DNA of 64,000 nucleotides. Origin: CBDBCU01 sp965203435. Its GTDB lineage: Bacteria; Chloroflexota; Dehalococcoidia; Lucifugimonadales; UBA3495. Under the pieces are notes generated by a model. That model saw only the letters and a program-made list of their open reading frames with translations. It had not been told where the DNA came from and did not search any database. Location: contig CBDBCU010000005.1 of NCBI GenBank assembly GCA_965203435.1, positions 248,001-312,000 on the forward strand, written 5' to 3'. Of this stretch, positions 31,883 through 39,901 are shown in pieces (position 1 is the first letter of the stretch; each line of letters opens with the position of its first letter). The translations under genes and the position numbers were made by a program.

Positions 31883-32686
31883 CTACCGCCCCTGAAACCA
31901 GGCCGGCCGCTTGCCGATAAAGGCTTTGATGCCCTCTTGAAAATCCCCGGTGCGGGCAATGCCGCTGATGGCCGCCGTTTCCGCCGCTAACTGGCTTTCC
32001 AAATCGGCATCCCAGGATTGGTCGAACAGGGCTTTGACCCGCCCGTAGGCCAGGGTCGGCCCCTGGGCCAGGCGGGTAGCCGTTTCCAGAGCGTGGCGGT
32101 CAAAATCCGCCGCCGGGCAGACCTGATTAACCAATCCCAACTCCTTGGCATATTCGGCGCCGATGGGCTGGCGGGCCAGGTAAATCTCCATAGCCTTGCC
32201 CGTCCCCACCAGCCGGGGCAGCATATAAGTGGAACTGCCGTCGGCGGTGCAGCCGATGGCGGCATAGGCCATCAGAAAGCGGGCATTATCCGCGGCAATC
32301 CGCAAATCGCAGGCCAAAGCCAGGCTGAACCCGGCCCCGGCGGCGACCCCGTTAATGGCGGCCACGACCGGCTTTTCCAACCGGCGCAGACCCAAAATCA
32401 CCTCTTGATGCAGGGCATCCGCCAGGCGATGCAGATGTTGGGACAAAGCCGCCGGGCCGCCCTGTTCCAGCTGTTCCGCAAAATCCTTGACATCGGCTCC
32501 GGCGCAAAAGGCCCCGTCCGTCCCGGTCAGCATTACCGCCCGGATTTCGGGCCGGCGGCAGTCGGCGATGGCCTTTCCCAAATCGGCCACCATAGTCGGG
32601 GACAGGGCATTGCGCGCCGCCGGCCGGTTCAGGGTAATAACGGCCAGGGCGTCTTTGCGGGTAAAGGCAACTTGGGCTGCGGGCAT
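31883..32686 (-). CDS. enoyl-CoA hydratase/isomerase family protein
   Basis: Crotonase-fold enzyme, 267 residues, acting on acyl-CoAs (beta-oxidation or a degradation pathway). Visible are the oxyanion-hole segments AFCAGADVKDF and NGVAAGAGFSLALACDLR, and GCTADGSSTYMLPRLVG in the catalytic region, where the common Glu pair is not fully conserved (TADGSST). The precise reaction is therefore open. ATG 32686 with GGAG 10 nt upstream is used in place of the longer frame to 32815. Confidence 0.85.
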   Translation of the reverse strand: MPAAQVAFTRKDALAVITLNRPAARNALSPTMVADLGKAIADCRRPEIRAVMLTGTDGAFCAGADVKDFAEQLEQGGPAALSQHLHRLADALHQEVILGLRRLEKPVVAAINGVAAGAGFSLALACDLRIAADNARFLMAYAAIGCTADGSSTYMLPRLVGTGKAMEIYLARQPIGAEYAKELGLVNQVCPAADFDRHALETATRLAQGPTLAYGRVKALFDQSWDADLESQLAAETAAISGIARTGDFQEGIKAFIGKRPAWFQGR

Positions 32687-32715
32687 AATAATTCTCCAGC
32701 ACCGGCAAAAATTTT

Positions 32716-33513
32716 TCAGGAAAGGGCCGTCAGCAGGGCCGGCAGTTTGTCCCGCTCGCTCCACTTGATTACCGTGGACACCTGGCTTAGCCGGTGGATA
32801 TGCGCCGCTTTCCAAGGCAGGGTTTCATCGTTCAGCAGGGTCAGCTTGCGGTCGCGGGTCAAAGCGCCGTTGCAGTCGGCCCACAGGCCAAAAGTCCGAT
32901 CCACGGCCGCCTTGGCCCGGCTGGCCCGGCCCGGGTTCAGGGCTTGCAAGTAAGCCGCCCCGGCAATCCGGTAATGGACGGTATAAACCTGCCCGCTGCC
33001 GCCGGTCAGTTTAGCCGCCGGGGTATAGTCCAGGCTGCTTTCGGCCAGAAAAGTGGTCAGCTTTTCGGAAAAGGCCGCCGGCTTAACCCCTTTCCGCCGG
33101 TAGGCCAAATGGGCCTGGGCCCGGTGGGCATAAAGCAGGTCGGATATTCCCCGGGCCGCCATAACCACATCCATTATCATCCGGCTCAGATCCTCGGCCG
33201 GGCCGGTCTTGCTCAAACGGCCGCGGTCCAGTTCCACGAACTCGCCCCGGGCGATTTCCCCGGCCGCTTCCATTCCCCACGGGCAGCGCGTCAGGTCAAA
33301 ACCGTGGCCATAGGGGTGCATCACGGCTTCGCCCCCGTCGTGAACCTTGACTTGCCCCCCCGGCAGTTCCTCCAGGTACACGGCGATCATCTCGCTGTCG
33401 TGGTACAAGTAGGGCGTAACGATGTAAAGTACGCTGTCGTAGCGATGGCAAGAGAACTCCCTAGCCAGGGTTTCCAGGCACAGTTTAACTACTTCGCCGC
33501 CGTCGAGACTCAT
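32716..33513 (-). CDS. DUF1828/DUF1829-type protein
   Basis: 265 residues, no known biochemical activity. The N-terminal part (VTPYLYHDSEMIAVYLEELP with VHDGGEAV) matches the DUF1828 pattern and the C-terminal half the DUF1829 pattern. Such proteins are common in phages and mobile regions. It has AAAGGAGG 8 nt upstream of the ATG and follows the 33537-34007 gene by 23 bp, so the two form a cassette. No catalytic motif is evident. Confidence 0.6.
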   Translation of the reverse strand: MSLDGGEVVKLCLETLAREFSCHRYDSVLYIVTPYLYHDSEMIAVYLEELPGGQVKVHDGGEAVMHPYGHGFDLTRCPWGMEAAGEIARGEFVELDRGRLSKTGPAEDLSRMIMDVVMAARGISDLLYAHRAQAHLAYRRKGVKPAAFSEKLTTFLAESSLDYTPAAKLTGGSGQVYTVHYRIAGAAYLQALNPGRASRAKAAVDRTFGLWADCNGALTRDRKLTLLNDETLPWKAAHIHRLSQVSTVIKWSERDKLPALLTALS

Positions 33514-33536
33514 TTGACTTCCTCCTTTCCGCCGGG

Positions 33537-34007
33537 TTAAGTGGGCGGGAATTCTCCCAGCTGGCCACTAAAGATTATATTACATTCCCGGCAGAACTCC
33601 CGAAAGACCGCGTTAGGCTCCTCCGGGATTATTTCGTCGGGAGTGTAGGCAAACTTGGGTTCGGCGTCCTTCCAAATCTGCTTATGCGTCTGGTTCTCCC
33701 AGAAATTATGGTCAAGGACCCGATTCCGGTGCCGCCCATCGACATCGAGGGAAAAGATGCGGTAGCTGGCCGTTTCCAAAGTCCAGATAAGGGAATAAGA
33801 CTTCTTGTACGGCGACACCAGCCGCGCCCGGCCGTAAAGAGTCAGGTTCCAGCCGCCAGCGTTCTCTACCCGGGCGTCGAACTTGACCCAATCCCGGTCT
33901 TGGCGCAAATCCTGATACCAGCCGATGCTCTCGGAAATTTCCTTTTCCGCCGCCAAAATCCGCGCCACGGCCGCCTCCGTCGGATACCAATCCGGCGTCA
34001 AGACCAT
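33537..34007 (-). CDS. hypothetical partner of the DUF1828-type protein
   Basis: 156-residue soluble protein of unknown function, first gene of the two-gene cassette. The middle region YSLIWTLETASYRIFSLDVDGRHRN followed by ENQTHKQIWKD recalls small families (possibly DUF6978) that sit next to DUF1828 genes in phages, but I cannot confirm this. ATG 34007 has AGGGG immediately upstream; the TTG two codons later would have better spacing. Confidence 0.5.
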   Translation of the reverse strand: MVLTPDWYPTEAAVARILAAEKEISESIGWYQDLRQDRDWVKFDARVENAGGWNLTLYGRARLVSPYKKSYSLIWTLETASYRIFSLDVDGRHRNRVLDHNFWENQTHKQIWKDAEPKFAYTPDEIIPEEPNAVFREFCRECNIIFSGQLGEFPPT

Positions 34008-34040
34008 CCCCTAATCATCCGCCCCCGGTTTTCAAGACTT

Positions 34041-34068
34041 TCCGCTCACCCTGAACTTGTTGAAGGGC
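34041..34068. repeat. R2 repeat
   Basis: Single copy between the cassette and the MFS gene (CCGCTCACCCTGAACTTGTT, one change from the common form). Confidence 0.75.
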
Positions 34069-34079
34069 GGTCGTCCCCC

Positions 34080-35609
34080 CTAATCCCCGCCGCCCGGCTG
34101 CGGGGCCGGCTCCCGATCGCTGCGCCGCCAGGCTACTACCGGCACCCGTTGGAACAAGGCTACGATGCCCCCGGAGACGATTATCCACACCACGGCCAGG
34201 GAGGCTACCTGAAAGCCCTGCTGATAGTAGCCCCGCGCCTCGCCCGCCGTCATAAACTCAATGGTCGCCGGCAGACTCAAGCCCAATATGGTAGCCCCGA
34301 TGGTGCTGCCCACGGTATGCCCCATCTGCCGGGTCGTTTCCAGCATCCCGGAGGCAAAGCTGCGGTTTTCCGGCAGGGTATTCATCACCACCGCGTTGTA
34401 GGGGGAAATGAACAAAGCCGTCCCCACCGAGGCCGGCAGTAGCAGCAAGGGCAGTCCCCAGATAGGCACCTGCGCCGCAAACAGCCCCAGCAATCCCACC
34501 CCGGCGGCAATCAGGAACAGGGACATCGGCCCCATCCACCGGGGATTGTGGCGGTCATAAATATACCCGGCAATGGCCGGCAGCCACAGCCCGAAACTCT
34601 GATGCGGCAGCAATACCAGCGTCACTACCAGGGGACTGTAGCCCAAGCCATCCTCCACCACAATCGGCACCAGGGTAAAGATGGTCAGCATCGACAGATG
34701 GCAGGTAGTGTTGCTGAACAGGGCCATGGAGAAATACTTGCGCTTGAAATAGCGGAAATCCAGAAAGGGGCTGCTCGTCCGCAGCTGCATCGCCACGAAC
34801 AAGCCGGCCAGGGCCAAGCTCAGCAGATGCATCGGGATGTGATAGCTCAGGGCATCCGGAGAGGTAAAGGATTCCGCCCCGTCGTGCAGGTGGGAGCCGG
34901 ACAGGATGAAAGTCGCCAGTACCGCGACCAGCACCGCCGCCGCCAGATAGTCAATCCGCACGCCGGCCCGTTCCGCCGCCGGCTGCTCATGGCGGTATTT
35001 CAGGGCCGGCCAGGCAAAACCGATGGCCGCCACGCCCACGACCAGGGCGCTGACATAGACCAGCCGCCAGCTGACAAACTCCAGGAACAGCCCGAACAGC
35101 AGCAGTCCCAGCAGCGTGCCGAACCGGGAGGCCGTAACCGGCACCGCAAAGGCCCGGCCGCGTTCCACCGGGGCGAACACCATCGCGATGATGGCGTTGG
35201 AATTGGAAATAACCAGGGCGCCGCCGAACCCGCCCAATCCGCACCACAGGATTAGCTGATAGAGGCTTTGCGCCGTCGTCGCCAGCAGATTGGCCCCGGT
35301 CAATACGCAGATGCCGACAAAGAACACCGGAATATGGCCGAACTTTTCGCCCAGCCGGGAGGTCAAAAAGACCGTGCTGCCCAGCAGCAGCAGGCGGATG
35401 ACCACCGTCCAGGCGGCGTCATCCACATCCACGCCGAAATAGTCGGCCACCGAGGGAATGGTCAGCGTAACCGGCAGAAAGGTCAGCTGCACCAGCAGTT
35501 GAGACGCCGCCAGGGCCAGCAGCGTCTCCGTCCGCCGCCGGGTGCCGCCCAACTCCCGAAAGCCGGCCACGATATTCAGCCGGGAAAGAATCAGCCCTAA
35601 AACGCCCAA
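34080..35609 (-). CDS. MFS transporter, DHA2 (EmrB/QacA) type
   Basis: 509-residue proton-coupled exporter with about fourteen membrane helices. Typical features are SVADYFGVDVDDAAWTVV in the first loop, SRLGEKFGHIPVFFVGIC (motif A-like) and the VERGRAFAVPVTASRFGTLLG segment. It is probably a drug or small-metabolite exporter; the substrate is unknown. A TTG start follows GGGGGAGG by 6 nt. There is no adjacent membrane-fusion protein gene and no regulator. Confidence 0.85.
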   Translation of the reverse strand: MGVLGLILSRLNIVAGFRELGGTRRRTETLLALAASQLLVQLTFLPVTLTIPSVADYFGVDVDDAAWTVVIRLLLLGSTVFLTSRLGEKFGHIPVFFVGICVLTGANLLATTAQSLYQLILWCGLGGFGGALVISNSNAIIAMVFAPVERGRAFAVPVTASRFGTLLGLLLFGLFLEFVSWRLVYVSALVVGVAAIGFAWPALKYRHEQPAAERAGVRIDYLAAAVLVAVLATFILSGSHLHDGAESFTSPDALSYHIPMHLLSLALAGLFVAMQLRTSSPFLDFRYFKRKYFSMALFSNTTCHLSMLTIFTLVPIVVEDGLGYSPLVVTLVLLPHQSFGLWLPAIAGYIYDRHNPRWMGPMSLFLIAAGVGLLGLFAAQVPIWGLPLLLLPASVGTALFISPYNAVVMNTLPENRSFASGMLETTRQMGHTVGSTIGATILGLSLPATIEFMTAGEARGYYQQGFQVASLAVVWIIVSGGIVALFQRVPVVAWRRSDREPAPQPGGGD

Positions 35610-35672
35610 AGCAACCTCCCCCGGTGCATCATCCGCTCACCCGGAACTTGCGCCCGGCTCCCGGGCTTATAA

Positions 35673-35702
35673 TCCGCTCATCCTGAACTTGTTGAAGGAT
35701 GG
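35673..35702. repeat. R2 repeat upstream of MFS gene
   Basis: One full copy, CCGCTCATCCTGAACTTGTT and onward; a degenerate one lies at about 35632-35655. Confidence 0.75.
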
Positions 35703-35736
35703 CCCGCCCGCTACCCGGCAAAGTCCGCGCCGCCCC

Positions 35737-36019
35737 TACCGTCATTCCCGCGTAAGCGGGAACCCCGAACGGCGCTACCTTATGATACCGCATCCCCGGC
35801 AAGCCACTACTGGATTCCCGCCATCCCCTTACCGTCATTCCCGCGCAAGCGGGAATCCCGAACGGCGCTGCCTTATACCGCCGCCATTCCCGCTGTACCC
35901 CTACCGTCATTCCCGCGTAAGCGGGAATCCCGAACGGAGCTACCTTATAATACCGCATCCCCGGCAAGCCACCACTGGATTCCCGCTTACGCGGGAATGA
36001 CGGTAGGGGCGGGAATGAC
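35737..36019. repeat. R1 repeat cluster, about 280 bp
   Basis: Several R1 arms, including full inverted pairs with the centre CCTTATAATACCGCATCCCC, arranged head to tail. With the R2 copy they fill the 35610-36092 gap. Parts of the array repeat each other almost exactly (35750-35820 and 35905-35980). Confidence 0.85.
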
Positions 36020-36092
36020 AGTGTAAAGGGATGGGAAGGACGGCCTGGCGGCGGGGCAATACCGGTTTCCCCAGGCAATGCCCCTTAGCCCC

Positions 36093-36542
36093 CTACCCGG
36101 CAAACTCCACGCCTACCCCCACGATTTCCAGCTGCATCGCCCGCACATCCGGCGCCCCCGGCGGAAAGGATACACCGACGGTTACATTCAAGCCCCGTGC
36201 CACCGCCGGCGTCCCCGGCACCGCGAAACGGGCGTCCAAGTGGTCGCCCTGCAAGCCCAGGTCGGTATGCTCGGCGATGCGCTTTTCCCCGTCGTACAGG
36301 ATTACCTCGTGGACCGTGGCGTAGGGCCGAGTGCGGAAACTGACCCGCACCGCCGTAACCTGCACCGCCTTGCCATTAGCCTCGGTCAGGGTAGCCACCG
36401 GAAAGTGCAGCCAGGTATTCTGCCCGGCGGCGCCCTCAATGCGGACAAAGGGGCCGGTATGCCGCACCGCCGTAATGCGCTGCGGATATTCCACCTGCAT
36501 ACTGGAGCCGTGAACCCAGGTAGTAAAAGTTCCCTCGGCCAT
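36093..36542 (-). CDS. hypothetical beta-rich protein
   Basis: 149 residues, no signal peptide or membrane helix, predicted beta-sandwich: alternating hydrophobic strands such as VQVTAVRVSFRT and VHEVILYDGEKRIAEH. The N-terminal TTWVHGSSMQVEYP and central GQNTWLHFPV recall small actinobacterial/Chloroflexota families with an HGxxxQVE start, but I do not recognise a function. TATAAT at 36607-36602 gives it a likely promoter of its own; the AAAGGAAC ribosome site is somewhat far from the ATG. Confidence 0.6.
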   Translation of the reverse strand: MAEGTFTTWVHGSSMQVEYPQRITAVRHTGPFVRIEGAAGQNTWLHFPVATLTEANGKAVQVTAVRVSFRTRPYATVHEVILYDGEKRIAEHTDLGLQGDHLDARFAVPGTPAVARGLNVTVGVSFPPGAPDVRAMQLEIVGVGVEFAG

Positions 36543-36673
36543 AATTCTACCGTTCCTTTCCCGGCGGCTCGGATGCCGGCCGCCGCCATCTTTTGCCCCG
36601 CATTATATCCGTCCCGGGCCGATATGTATAGGGGGCGGTAAAACCCGGCCCGCGCAAGGGGGATACGAATTCA

Positions 36674-36900
36674 AACATGGATAGACAGGATAGACAGGAT
36701 TCTATATCTGCCGGGAACGGTTGTTGACGGACCCCCACCGTCATTCCCGCGTAAGCGGGAATCCCGAACGGTACTGTATTAGGATGGTATTGTCGGCAGG
36801 CGACCGTGGGGATTCCCGCTTACGCGGGAATGACGGTAGGGGGCCGCCAATACCGTTCTAATCAGACCCAAAATCCTGTCTATCCTGTCTGTCCATGTTA
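36674..36900. repeat. R4 element (copy C) with an R1 element nested inside
   Basis: R4 arms lie at 36674-36702 and 36871-36900. The normal about 50-bp centre is split by a complete R1 pair at 36735-36840. Around the insertion the R4 centre (TATATCTGC, CTAATCAGACC) matches the reverse complement of copies A and B. Confidence 0.85.
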
Positions 36901-36949
36901 ATTCAAGGATGGAAAAATAAAATTTTTCGAAATTGCCCCCTCCACCCCC

Positions 36950-36978
36950 TTTACAAACCCCAAACCTTGTGATAGTAT
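36950..36978 (+). promoter_or_regulatory. promoter of the secreted-protein gene
   Basis: TTTACA (36950-36955), 17-bp spacer, TAGTAT (36973-36978). Transcription would start near 36985, just before the perfect hairpin at 36989. Confidence 0.6.
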
Positions 36979-36988
36979 GAATGCACAT

Positions 36989-37030
36989 AGGCCAGGGCCG
37001 AAATTGCCAAGGCAATTTCGGCCCTGGCCT
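36989..37030 (+). promoter_or_regulatory. 20-bp perfect hairpin at the mRNA 5' end
   Basis: AGGCCAGGGCCGAAATTGCC (36989-37008) is followed by a 2-nt AA and then its exact reverse complement (37011-37030). In RNA this is a 20-bp stem with a tiny loop at or near the 5' end of the transcript of 37060-37992, and about 15 nt before its ribosome site. Confidence 0.75.
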
Positions 37031-37059
37031 TGTTCTGGGGCCTCTTGGGAGGTTCCCTT

Positions 37060-37992
37060 ATGCCCAAGTTCCTTATGGGAAGTATCGTCCTCCTCCTGCT
37101 GCTGGGCGCCGGTTATGGCATCACTACCCTCCAAGCGCGCTCCGTCCCCTGGGACTGTTCCGATTGGCAAGCCTTTGCCCATGACGACCGCACGACCGCT
37201 ATCCTGGAATCCCTGGCCGAGAACCGGGGCAAGACCCTTTACTGCGGCGTTGACCAGTCCGACACCTTTACCAAGGCCGAAACCTGGGAGGCCGGCCGCG
37301 ACCGCAACGAGCGGGATGACACCGTCTATTTCGGGGAACGCGGCCAGTTCCGGGGTTTCATCGCCGCCCAAGAGGGCTGGCTGACCGATGGGGAATCCGG
37401 CGTCACCGGGGTCAGCATTGACCGCATCTTTGAGTTTCCGAGGGAGGAACGGCGGCGCACCAAGCGGGTCAAGCGGTGGGACATCAGCAGCGGCCCGTTG
37501 GCTACGGATACTTGCCCGGATCCGGAGGATGGCCGGACGCCCGGCACCCTGGCTTGCTCGGGGTGGGGTCCCGGAATCGGCAGCGAACACGGCAGCTGGG
37601 CCACGTCGCAACGTCGGGCCCGGAACCTGTACGTCGGCAATGACGAAACAACTAGTGGTTGGCGGATCAACTGGGAAACGCAGGCTTTTACGGGCGCCCG
37701 CAGTGGCTTCGCGAGCCCCGACAATGCGGGATGGCTGGAGCTGGCGACGGCCAGGGCCAAAGAAGTTTGCCGCGCCCAGCACGGCGGGCAGTCGGTCTCC
37801 AATGTGGCTTTCGGCCGCGGCCACAACCGGGTGATCGGCAACACCGACCACAACAATTTGGATTTTACCGGGGAGCATTTGGGCTGGTTTCACGATAACC
37901 TCAGCACCCAAGGCAACCAAAAGCACCGCGCCCGGCAAAGCCGCTCTTGGACGGCCACCTGCAAGAAAACCATCCGCCGCACCCGGAAGTAG
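37060..37992 (+). CDS. secreted or anchored protein of unknown function
   Basis: 310 residues with an N-terminal hydrophobic signal/anchor (about 4-24, FLMGSIVLLLLLGAGYG) and an otherwise hydrophilic, Trp/Arg-rich ectodomain. Cysteines (C33, C62 and others) could form disulfides. No enzyme motif is recognised. GGGAGG lies 7 nt before the ATG at 37060. The gene stands alone, from a promoter with a 5' hairpin to an intrinsic terminator (38013-38049). The C-terminus is strongly basic (TCKKTIRRTRK). Confidence 0.65.
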   Translation: MPKFLMGSIVLLLLLGAGYGITTLQARSVPWDCSDWQAFAHDDRTTAILESLAENRGKTLYCGVDQSDTFTKAETWEAGRDRNERDDTVYFGERGQFRGFIAAQEGWLTDGESGVTGVSIDRIFEFPREERRRTKRVKRWDISSGPLATDTCPDPEDGRTPGTLACSGWGPGIGSEHGSWATSQRRARNLYVGNDETTSGWRINWETQAFTGARSGFASPDNAGWLELATARAKEVCRAQHGGQSVSNVAFGRGHNRVIGNTDHNNLDFTGEHLGWFHDNLSTQGNQKHRARQSRSWTATCKKTIRRTRK

Positions 37993-38012
37993 GGTATAAC
38001 CGGAAACCTTTG

Positions 38013-38049
38013 GCCGCCATTCCCCGGAAACGGGGGGTGGCGGCTTTTT
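38013..38049 (+). terminator. intrinsic terminator
   Basis: GCCGCCA (38013-38019) pairs with TGGCGGC (38038-38044), with an inner CCCCG/CGGGG stem, followed by TTTTT (38045-38049). It ends the 37060-37992 unit. Confidence 0.8.
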
Positions 38050-38071
38050 GTGGGCATCCCCGGCCGCCCTC

Positions 38072-38233
38072 TACCGTCATTCCCGCCATCCCGCAACCGT
38101 CATTCCCGCGTAAGCGGGAATCCGGCGGCGGTCAGACAGCAACGGGCTGGTCTTTTCAGTACCGTCGGGTTCCCGATTACGCGGGAATGACGGTGGGGGA
38201 TGGCCGGGTTCCCGCTTACGCGGGAATGACGGT
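38072..38233. repeat. R1 repeat cluster
   Basis: A half arm, a full inverted pair and one more diverged arm between 37992 and 38368. The centre contains CTGGTCTTTTCAGTACCGTC, a variant also seen at about 40138-40158. Confidence 0.85.
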
Positions 38234-38268
38234 TGCGGGGCGGCCATTACCTTTCTATACAGACAAAA

Positions 38269-38297
38269 GAATCCTGTCTATCCTGTCTATCCATGTT
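38269..38297. repeat. R4 half element
   Basis: ATCCTGTCTATCCTGTCTAT followed by CCATGTT is the right arm of an R4 element; no left arm is seen. Confidence 0.8.
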
Positions 38298-38360
38298 TGA
38301 ATCTACCAGCAATTGCCCGGAACTGGGCCGGCTTGCCGATAGGCAGGATTGACCGAAACC

Positions 38361-38369
38361 TGTTAGAAT
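38361..38369 (+). promoter_or_regulatory. extended -10 predicting leaderless signal peptidase mRNA
   Basis: TGTTAGAAT at 38361-38369 is an extended -10. It overlaps the ATG at 38368, so transcription would begin near 38376 and translation at ATG 38377. Confidence 0.5.
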
Positions 38370-38376
38370 GATGTTT

Positions 38377-38880
38377 ATGGCGGAAGATTTTCCAGGACGG
38401 GCCGGGCGACAATGGGCGCAGCGCGGCTGGGCTTGGCTCTGCTGCCCGCCTTTCCGCTGGGTGCGGGTGCGCGGCGAAAGTATGCGGCCCACCCTGGCCG
38501 ATGGGCAGTATGTCTTGACCCGGCCGCCGGAAAGCGGCCGCCGGGGCTTGCAACGGGGCGATATAATCGTCTTTCATCCGCCCGGCTTGCCGGAGCGGCT
38601 GTATATCAAGCGGATTGTCGCCTTGCCCAACGAATATCTGGAGCTGACGCCGGAGCGGACGCGGATTGACGGCGTACCTTATCCGGAGTTGGGCGGCAAT
38701 GGGCCGGCAGCCGGCGGTCGGGAATACCCCCGGCAGTGGCATACCGGCGACCGGGAGTATTTTGTCCTGGGGGACAATCGGGCGGCCGGCGGCGACAGCC
38801 GTCGTTTCGGGCCGATTGCCCGGGATGCGATTGTCGGGCGGGTCTGTTGGTTTCGCCGCCGGGGGCGGCGGCAGCAATAG
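38377..38880 (+). CDS. lepB: signal peptidase I (S26 family)
   Basis: 167-residue serine protease cleaving signal peptides at the membrane. The catalytic Ser is in VRVRGESMRPTL and the general-base Lys in YIKRIVALPNEYLEL; GDNRAAGGDSRRFGPI supplies the third conserved box. The N-terminal segment WAQRGWAWLCCPPFRW is short and only weakly hydrophobic, so the usual membrane anchor is minimal or missing and the enzyme may be peripherally attached. The start at 38377 is chosen because of the overlapping -10. The YihY gene follows after 15 bp. Confidence 0.85.
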   Translation: MAEDFPGRAGRQWAQRGWAWLCCPPFRWVRVRGESMRPTLADGQYVLTRPPESGRRGLQRGDIIVFHPPGLPERLYIKRIVALPNEYLELTPERTRIDGVPYPELGGNGPAAGGREYPRQWHTGDREYFVLGDNRAAGGDSRRFGPIARDAIVGRVCWFRRRGRRQQ

Positions 38881-38895
38881 CGGGGAAGTGGGGAA

Positions 38896-39870
38896 GTGGC
38901 AGTTCAACAGAGTTGGGCCGGGAGCTATCGGCAGCTGATGCTAAAGCCCAGGGAGATAACGGCCAAGCAGACCGGCAGCCTGCGGGAACGGGTGTCCAAC
39001 CTGCCTTTCCTGCACTACCGCCCGGTGATTATGCTGATTTGCATCGCCCGGGAAATGCTGACCCGGGACGCCAATCACCTGGCCGCCGGCGTGGCCTACT
39101 ACGCCATCTTTGCCCTCTTTCCCTGCATCCTGGGCGTGATGGTGCTGTCGGACATCCTCTTTGACTCCGAGGTGCTGCAAAAGGCGTTTCTGGAGTTCAT
39201 CATCGGCAACCTGCCCGGCTCCGCCGGTTTCATCCAGAACAACCTGGAGGAAATCGTCCGCGCCCGCAGCGCCCTGGCGATTATTTCCCTGCTGGGCCTG
39301 CTTTGGGCCTCCGGGGCCTTTTTCGAGGCCATCACCCGGGTGGTCAACCGGGCCTGGAACATTCAGCGCTCGCGGCCCTTTCACATCTCCCGTTTCCGCC
39401 ATCTGGTATCCCTGGCCCTGTTCGGCCTGCTGCTGATGGCCTCGGTCGTCGTTTCCTCGACCCTGGAAATCCTGCAAACCCAGGATCTGGGCATTCCGGG
39501 ACAGCGCATCTTTCTGGATCCCGGCATGGGCAAACTGATGCTGCAACTGACTTCCTGGCTGGTGACTTTCATCATTTTTCTGGTGATTTACCGCTTTGTC
39601 CCCAACTGCCGGGTCTATTGGCGGGAGGTCTGGATGGGGGCGGCGGTGGCGACGGCGTTGCTGGAATCGGCCAAGGTAATTTTTACCTGGTATCTGTCCA
39701 ACTATGCCAACTACAATCAGTTGTACGGCTCCCTGGCCTCGGTCATCGTATTCCTGTTCTGGGTCTATGTAGCCGCCATCATCCTGATTCTGGGGGCGGA
39801 AATCTGTTCCCAATACCAGAACATCTACCGCCCGGTGGAACGGGAGGAGCCGATGGGGAAGGGGAAATAG
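38896..39870 (+). CDS. YihY/BrkB family inner membrane protein
   Basis: 324 residues with about six membrane helices. NHLAAGVAYYAIFALFPCIL, LWASGAFFEAITRVVNRAWN and YGSLASVIVFLFWVYVAAII are family hallmarks (once mis-annotated as ribonuclease BN). The role is probably envelope-related transport, but unknown. GTG 38896 has a poorly spaced GGGGAA; ATG 38938 (MLKPREITAK), with GGGAG 13 nt upstream, is an alternative start. Likely co-transcribed with lepB. Confidence 0.85.
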   Translation: MAVQQSWAGSYRQLMLKPREITAKQTGSLRERVSNLPFLHYRPVIMLICIAREMLTRDANHLAAGVAYYAIFALFPCILGVMVLSDILFDSEVLQKAFLEFIIGNLPGSAGFIQNNLEEIVRARSALAIISLLGLLWASGAFFEAITRVVNRAWNIQRSRPFHISRFRHLVSLALFGLLLMASVVVSSTLEILQTQDLGIPGQRIFLDPGMGKLMLQLTSWLVTFIIFLVIYRFVPNCRVYWREVWMGAAVATALLESAKVIFTWYLSNYANYNQLYGSLASVIVFLFWVYVAAIILILGAEICSQYQNIYRPVEREEPMGKGK

Positions 39871-39901
39871 CAACCGCCCTTCCTGAGGCCATTGACACAT
39901 C

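Noticed and set aside
35629..36078. Frames of 149-152 residues on both strands in the R1 array
   Set aside because: They translate the repeats (recurring SFPRKRES and GIPAYAGMT peptides) and have no gene-like content.
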